Assembly: GCA_033763435.1 (NCBI GenBank)
Contig: JANRKN010000008.1
Location: 1-16,511 of the forward strand
Reading direction: 5' to 3'
Length of the DNA stretch: 16,511 nt
Source of the DNA: JANRKN01 sp033763435
GTDB taxonomy: Bacteria; Planctomycetota; Phycisphaerae; Phycisphaerales; UBA1924
Below the pieces are notes generated by a model. The model was not told the DNA's origin, did not search any database, and worked only from the letters and a program-made list of their open reading frames with translations. This document shows positions 12,809 to 16,511 of the stretch, one piece after another. Within the stretch, counting starts at the first letter, position 1; each line of letters begins with the position of its first letter. Both the position numbers and the translations under genes were made by a program.

Positions 12809-14428
12809 ATGGCCCGCAAGCCGATCAGCACGACCAACGCACACACCAGCCAGACGCCCGACAACAAGCCCGGCCCAGACGAGGCCGCACAGGCCGAGCA
12901 GGCCGCGACCGCGGATCTCGTCGGCACCATGCCGCGGAGCGCGGACGAGCTCGCCGAGGCGTGTCGTCGGCTGCTCGATCTTCGTCCCGCGCGCGAGGCG
13001 GTGATCGCCGGTCATCGCACGCAGCTGGACTATCTCTGGTGGGCGTTCGACGAATCGCGTCCGCTCGCGCTCGGCGCGGACGCGGTGGTCTGGGCCAACC
13101 GCGGCGGCGGGAAGACGCTCATGGGCGCCGTCGCGACCACGCTCGACATGATCTACAAGCCCGGCGTCAGCGTGCGCATCCTCGCGGGCAGCGTCGAGCA
13201 GGCCTCGCGCATGCTCGATCATCTGCGCCGATTCTTCGAGCGCGACGCGCTGCGCCCGCTCGTCAAGGGCCGGCCGACGGCGCGCACGCTCGAGCTGCGC
13301 AACGGCTCGAACTGCGAGGTGCTCTCGCCCACGCAGGAATCGGTGCGGGGCACGCGCGTGCAGAAGCTGCGCTGCGACGAGGTGGAGCTGTTTGACGAAG
13401 AGCTCTGGAATGCCGCGCAGCTCACGACGTGCTCGAAAGAGATCGAGGTCGATGGGCAGAAGATGCTCGTGCGCGGGCGCGTCGAGGCGCTCTCGACGAT
13501 GCATCGGCCCAGCGGGCTGATGGACCGGCTCGTCCACCAGCGCGCGGGGGCGCGCGAAGTCTTCCGCTGGGGCGTGCTCGACGTGCTGAATCACTGCGGC
13601 GATGAGCACGTCTGCGAGCGCTGCACGCTCGCGCCCGATTGCCAGGGTCGCGCCAAGCGTCGGCCCGCCAACGGCGACGGCTCGGTTCACCTCGGGCACG
13701 TGCTGGTGAGCGATGCGCGCGACAGCCTCGCGCGCGTGGGCCGGGCCGAGTGGGAGTGCGAGATGCTCTCGCTGCGCCCCCGGCGGACCGACGCGGTGCT
13801 GCCCGAGTTTGACGAGCGCGTGCACGTGATCGACGAGCTTCCCTGGCGCGCCGGGGACGGGCACGTGTCGTTCATCGCGGGGATGGACTTTGGCATCCGC
13901 GCGCCCGCGGCGGTGCTGATCGCGGGCGTCGAACCCTCGGGGCGCATCGTCGTGTGCGATGAGCGCGTCCGCGCGGGTGAGGCGCTCGAGGAGCACGCGC
14001 GCTGGATCGTGCGCGAGCCGGTCGCGGAGATCACGCCCGACCTGGCGCTGCCCGACGAACCGCCCGCGATGCCCGCGAGCGTCGAATGGCCCTGGCCGAC
14101 GCCCGAGTGGATCGGCGTCGACCCCGCGGGCCTTGCGCGTAACGAGCAGACGGGGATCTCCGATGCCGCGGCATTGCGCAAGTTCGGGCTCGTCGTCCGC
14201 GCGCGCTCCCAGCGCACCGAGGCCGGGCTGCGCGCGCTGCGCAGGCGTCTGAAATCGGCGGACGGATCGGCGCCGGGGCTGGTGATCCATCGGCGCTGCG
14301 CGTCGCTGATCGCGTCGCTGCGGAACTATCGCTACGGCCCGGGCGAGAGCCTCGAACCGCTGAAGGACGGGAACGACCATGCCGTCGACGCGCTCCGGTA
14401 CATGGTGCAGAATGTTCGGGAGAGCTAG
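12809..14428 (+). CDS. Phage-type terminase large subunit (ATPase plus RNase H-fold nuclease)
   Basis: 539 aa, ATG at 12809 with GGAGG eight bases upstream. Residues 1-45 are low complexity. ATPase domain: Walker A-like ANRGGGKT (96-103), Walker B LRCDE (187-191), motif III LSTMHR (228-233). Nuclease domain of RNase H fold: IAGMDFG (D360), WIGVDPAG (D438), and GNDHAVDALRYM (D523, D527), the acidic set that binds two metals. Both activities look intact. Between them is C263-x5-C269-x2-C272-x5-C278, a four-Cys knot not standard for terminases. In phages this enzyme cuts and pumps DNA into a procapsid, but no portal, capsid or small-terminase gene is recognisable nearby. It follows the GNAT by 71 bases and precedes pdxJ by 48, so it may be a domesticated enzyme or part of an undescribed mobile or defence module. 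Confidence 0.87.
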   Translation: MARKPISTTNAHTSQTPDNKPGPDEAAQAEQAATADLVGTMPRSADELAEACRRLLDLRPAREAVIAGHRTQLDYLWWAFDESRPLALGADAVVWANRGGGKTLMGAVATTLDMIYKPGVSVRILAGSVEQASRMLDHLRRFFERDALRPLVKGRPTARTLELRNGSNCEVLSPTQESVRGTRVQKLRCDEVELFDEELWNAAQLTTCSKEIEVDGQKMLVRGRVEALSTMHRPSGLMDRLVHQRAGAREVFRWGVLDVLNHCGDEHVCERCTLAPDCQGRAKRRPANGDGSVHLGHVLVSDARDSLARVGRAEWECEMLSLRPRRTDAVLPEFDERVHVIDELPWRAGDGHVSFIAGMDFGIRAPAAVLIAGVEPSGRIVVCDERVRAGEALEEHARWIVREPVAEITPDLALPDEPPAMPASVEWPWPTPEWIGVDPAGLARNEQTGISDAAALRKFGLVVRARSQRTEAGLRALRRRLKSADGSAPGLVIHRRCASLIASLRNYRYGPGESLEPLKDGNDHAVDALRYMVQNVRES

Positions 14429-14476
14429 GAGCAGCACTCGTGTGCCGAAGCGCCCCAGACTGCACTATCGTTGGAC

Positions 14477-15229
14477 ATGCCCGAACTCTCGGTGAACATC
14501 GATCACGTCGCGACGATCCGCCAGGCGCGCTACCGCGGTATGGAGCCGGGCGCGGGCGAGCCCGATCCCGTCCGCGCGGTGCAGGAGGTCGAGCTCGCGG
14601 GCGCCGAGGGCATCACGATCCACCTGCGCGAGGACCGTCGGCACATCCACGACCGCGATGCGCGGCTGATCCGCGCGCTCACGCGCATCAAGTTCAACCT
14701 CGAGATGGCCGCGACCGACGAGATGGCGAAGGTTGCGGAGGAACTGAAGCCCCACACGATCATGCTCGTGCCCGAGGGGCGCATGGAAGTGACGACCGAG
14801 GGCGGGCTCGACGTCGCGGGCAGGCGCGAGCATCTGGCGAAGCTGATGCCGCGGCTGAAGGGAACAGGCGCGCTGGTCAGCGCGTTCATCGATGCGGACA
14901 TGCGGCAGGTTCACGCGGCGCGGGAGCTGGGCTTTGACATCTGCGAGGTGCACACGGGCCCGTATGCCGACGCGTTCGCGCAGGCCGGCGGCGACATGCG
15001 CCGGGGCGAGCTGCTGCGCGCGCTGGAGGATGTGGCGATCGCGGGCGGCGAGATCCGCGCCGCGGGCATGAGGTTCAATGCGGGGCACGCGCTGAACTAT
15101 TTCAATGTGGGTCCGATCGCGCGTCTGACGGAGGTGCGCGAGCTGCACATCGGCCACGCGATCGTGAGCCGCGCGGTCTTCACGGGCCTGCGCCAGGCGG
15201 TGGTGGACATGAAGAGCGCGATGAAGTAG
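14477..15229 (+). CDS. pdxJ: Pyridoxine 5'-phosphate synthase
   Basis: 250 aa, close to the usual PdxJ length. It condenses 1-deoxy-D-xylulose 5-phosphate with 3-amino-2-oxopropyl phosphate to make pyridoxine 5'-phosphate in DXP-dependent vitamin B6 synthesis (cytoplasmic TIM barrel). Signature segments: SVNIDHVATIRQAR (N7, H10), ITIHLREDRRHIHDRD (H49), FNLEMA (E76), VPEGRMEVTTEGGLD, FIDAD, EVHTGPYAD, FNAGHALNY (H204) and HIGHAIVSRAVFTGL. ATG 14477 is preferred over TTG 14471 because MPELSVNIDH aligns with the family start; no clear ribosome site is visible. It lies 48 bases after the terminase and is complete, so the preceding module has not damaged it. It may be read from the module's transcript or from its own unseen promoter. 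Confidence 0.96.
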   Translation: MPELSVNIDHVATIRQARYRGMEPGAGEPDPVRAVQEVELAGAEGITIHLREDRRHIHDRDARLIRALTRIKFNLEMAATDEMAKVAEELKPHTIMLVPEGRMEVTTEGGLDVAGRREHLAKLMPRLKGTGALVSAFIDADMRQVHAARELGFDICEVHTGPYADAFAQAGGDMRRGELLRALEDVAIAGGEIRAAGMRFNAGHALNYFNVGPIARLTEVRELHIGHAIVSRAVFTGLRQAVVDMKSAMK

Positions 15230-15230
15230 A

Positions 15231-15258
15231 GCCAGTGGCCAATCGCCAATGGCCAGTG
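15231..15258 (+). repeat. Heptamer array after the pdxJ stop, GCCARTG family
   Basis: GCCAGTG, GCCAATC, GCCAATG, GCCAGTG: four exact 7-base units starting 2 bases past the pdxJ stop codon. It is the left arm of an inverted pair with 15349-15376. The 90 bases between the arms contain a 9-bp tandem (GACGCCAAA CACGCCGAA CACACCGAA, 15298-15324) and no gene. Confidence 0.88.
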
Positions 15259-15348
15259 GGCTTGACAAGCGGCGCGTGCATTGGGCGCGGGCCGAGTGAC
15301 GCCAAACACGCCGAACACACCGAACGCCTGAGTGAGCGATCGCTTCGC

Positions 15349-15376
15349 CACTGGCCATTCCCCACTGGCCACTGGC
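15349..15376 (-). repeat. Heptamer array after the GT2 stop, GCCARTG family
   Basis: On the minus strand: GCCAGTG, GCCAGTG, GGGAATG, GCCAGTG. It begins 6 bases past the stop of the GT2 gene and is inverted relative to the array after pdxJ. Confidence 0.88.
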
Positions 15377-15382
15377 TGTGTC

Positions 15383-16279
15383 TCAGAGCTGAATGCCCTC
15401 AGACTTGGCGCGGAGTTCCATCGCCTTGATCGAGATCATCGCCTCGTAGATCGCCTGCATCCGCGCGTACGCGAGGCCCGGCTTGCCATCGAGGAACGCA
15501 CGGCGCCAGATCATGTAGTACAGGAACTTGATCTGCGGGCGCAGCGGCAGGCGGAAGAAGATGTCCTTGAGCACCGCGCGGCGATCGTTCGGATCGCCGA
15601 AGAGCTTGCTCAGCGGCTGGCGCGCCCCGCCCACGACCTTCAGCAGCTCCTGCGCCTCGAAGCTCGAGTACGAGTTGTGCCGATCGAACCACTGCGCCGT
15701 GCCCTTGGAGAACGGATAGTGCGTGATGTGCCCCTGCAGCTCGCCGATCGGGCCCTCGACGGTCGCGACGGGGTTGACCAGCCGCTCGTAGCGGATCTTG
15801 CTCGGGCGGAACAGCCGCACGAACCACGTGGGGTAGAGCTGGGCGTGCTTGAGCCACCGGCCCATGAAGATGTCCTTGCGGCGCATGCGGTACGCGCTGT
15901 TGGGCGAGGCCGGGTCCGCCACGCTCAGGACTTCGCCTTTGAGCTGTTCGTCGAGCACTTCGTCCGCGTCGACGTACAGCACCCACGGGTGCTTGAACGG
16001 GATGTTCGTCACGCCCCAGTTCTGATGCGCGGCCCAGTTGTCGAACTTGCGCTGCACCACCGTCACGTTTGCGAACGAACGCGCGATCTCCAGCGTCTTG
16101 TCCGTCGAGAACGAGTCGTACACCACGATGTCGTCGGAGAACCCAAGCCCCGACAGGCAGCGGTGGATGTTGATCTCCTCGTCCTTGGTCAGGATCATGA
16201 CCGACACGGGAAACCGCGCCGAGCTGGGCGCGGCGGCAGAAGCAGAAGGAGTTGCGGCGTGCTGGGAAGCGTCGGTCAT
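15383..16279 (-). CDS. Glycosyltransferase family 2 (WaaE/KdtX-like)
   Basis: 298 aa, ATG 16279-16277 with AAGG about seven bases upstream. Residues 1-22 are an Ala/Ser-rich lead. The GT-A fold begins FPVSVMILTKDEEINIHRCL (23-42); then DIVVYDSFSTDKT (50-62), the metal-binding DxD in VLYVDADEVLD (D104, D106), and AYRMRRKDIFMGRWLKH, LVRLF-type (WFVRLFRPSKIRYE) and ELQGHITHY segments. The last set is typical of WaaE/KdtX-like GT2 enzymes that add a hexose to lipopolysaccharide core or a glycan. The C-terminal part is helical with a positively charged surface (FLYYMIWRRAFLDGKPG), suggesting peripheral membrane contact. It is convergent with pdxJ and separated from the main exopolysaccharide block by the HTH-ABC-GNAT-terminase cluster. 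The acceptor is unknown. Confidence 0.88.
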   Translation of the reverse strand: MTDASQHAATPSASAAAPSSARFPVSVMILTKDEEINIHRCLSGLGFSDDIVVYDSFSTDKTLEIARSFANVTVVQRKFDNWAAHQNWGVTNIPFKHPWVLYVDADEVLDEQLKGEVLSVADPASPNSAYRMRRKDIFMGRWLKHAQLYPTWFVRLFRPSKIRYERLVNPVATVEGPIGELQGHITHYPFSKGTAQWFDRHNSYSSFEAQELLKVVGGARQPLSKLFGDPNDRRAVLKDIFFRLPLRPQIKFLYYMIWRRAFLDGKPGLAYARMQAIYEAMISIKAMELRAKSEGIQL

Positions 16280-16422
16280 GGCAGGCCCTTATCGGCTGAT
16301 TGAGCGCGGGAGTTGGACACGGCCGGACATTCTGGGACGTTGCAGGCGTGAACTCTGGCCCGCCCGGGCACGCGGGTGTGGATCGTCTCCGCCCGCGGGC
16401 CGAAGGTTAGGATCGGTACGCG

Positions 16423-16511
16423 ATGGAACCCCAGCGACACAACGCCGGCGAATCGGCCCCCGAGCTCGAAGGGCTGGACCTGAACCAAGCCTTCGCGCAG
16501 GCGCAGGTCTC
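16423..16511 (+). CDS. Start of an unrecognised protein (partial, cut by window end)
   Basis: 29 codons from ATG 16423: MEPQRHNAGESAPELEGLDL and then NQAFAQAQV, open to the window edge. An AGGA lies about ten bases upstream. The visible part is acidic and probably disordered; no family can be named. It is divergent from the GT2 gene across 143 bases. Confidence 0.5.
   Translation, partial: MEPQRHNAGESAPELEGLDLNQAFAQAQV

Larger units (their letters stand above)
10417..14428 (+). mobile_element. Putative phage-derived or domesticated module (repeat region, HTH, ABC, GNAT, terminase)
   Basis: The grouping rests on shared orientation, tight spacing (ATGA overlap, 38 and 71 bases), a phage hallmark enzyme, and a dense repeat region at its head. 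No integrase, transposase, flanking direct repeat or tRNA target was found, so its borders and mobility are unproven. Confidence 0.35.

Noticed and set aside
10417..14428. Complete prophage
   Set aside because: Apart from the terminase, no portal, capsid, tail, lysis, integrase or attachment repeat could be found.

Overview
This is a GC-rich chromosomal segment, most likely from a planctomycete of the Phycisphaerae/Phycisphaerales group. The main support is the secreted amylase-family protein: it ends in two calcium-loop repeats (DFDRSG..., DFDNTG...) and a terminal Gly-Cys, a C-terminal type I associate with that group. The taxonomic call is an inference; no rRNA marker is present. I saw no rRNA, tRNA or CRISPR array.

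Layout. Positions 1-93 (minus) hold the first 31 codons of formamidopyrimidine-DNA glycosylase (MutM/Fpg). Next come a secreted GH13 alpha-amylase-like enzyme (145-2844, minus), an RNase Z-like metallo-beta-lactamase-fold hydrolase (3006-3923, minus) and, divergently, a VTT/TMEM64-type membrane protein (4048-4884, plus). From 4901 to 10293, all on the minus strand, lies an exopolysaccharide block. In transcription order it holds a GT4 glycosyltransferase, a formyltransferase, a small four-helix-bundle (S23/IVP-type) protein, a XrtA/PEP-CTERM-type polysaccharide deacetylase and an O-antigen ligase/polymerase-like membrane protein. A GT2 glycosyltransferase (15383-16279, minus) may be an outlying member of the same pathway. 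The last 89 bases start an unrecognised plus-strand gene.

The most unusual part is 10294-14428. A 562-base gene-free region contains a G-quadruplex-type tract, a perfect hairpin with an A7 loop, three 11-bp direct repeats, and six copies of the dyad GCA-N5-TGC at a 21,21,21,21,22 bp pitch. It is followed by a co-oriented cluster: a double-HTH protein, a small ABC-type ATPase (coupled by an ATGA overlap), a GNAT acetyltransferase interrupted by an in-frame TAG, and a complete phage-type terminase large subunit with ATPase and nuclease motifs. No portal, capsid, tail, integrase or lysis gene accompanies it. Housekeeping pdxJ (14477-15229) follows directly. The module shows several oddities that may mean decay or variability: the TAG, a Pro where the ABC switch-His is expected, an 18-bp triplication just before Walker B, and a (CA)12 tract in the terminase leader.

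A second theme is heptameric repeat arrays. GCGARTC-type heptamers flank the four-helix-bundle gene in inverted orientation and run into the coding start of the deacetylase. Related GCCARTG-type heptamers form an inverted pair between the convergent pdxJ and GT2 genes, each array starting 1-6 bases after a stop codon.
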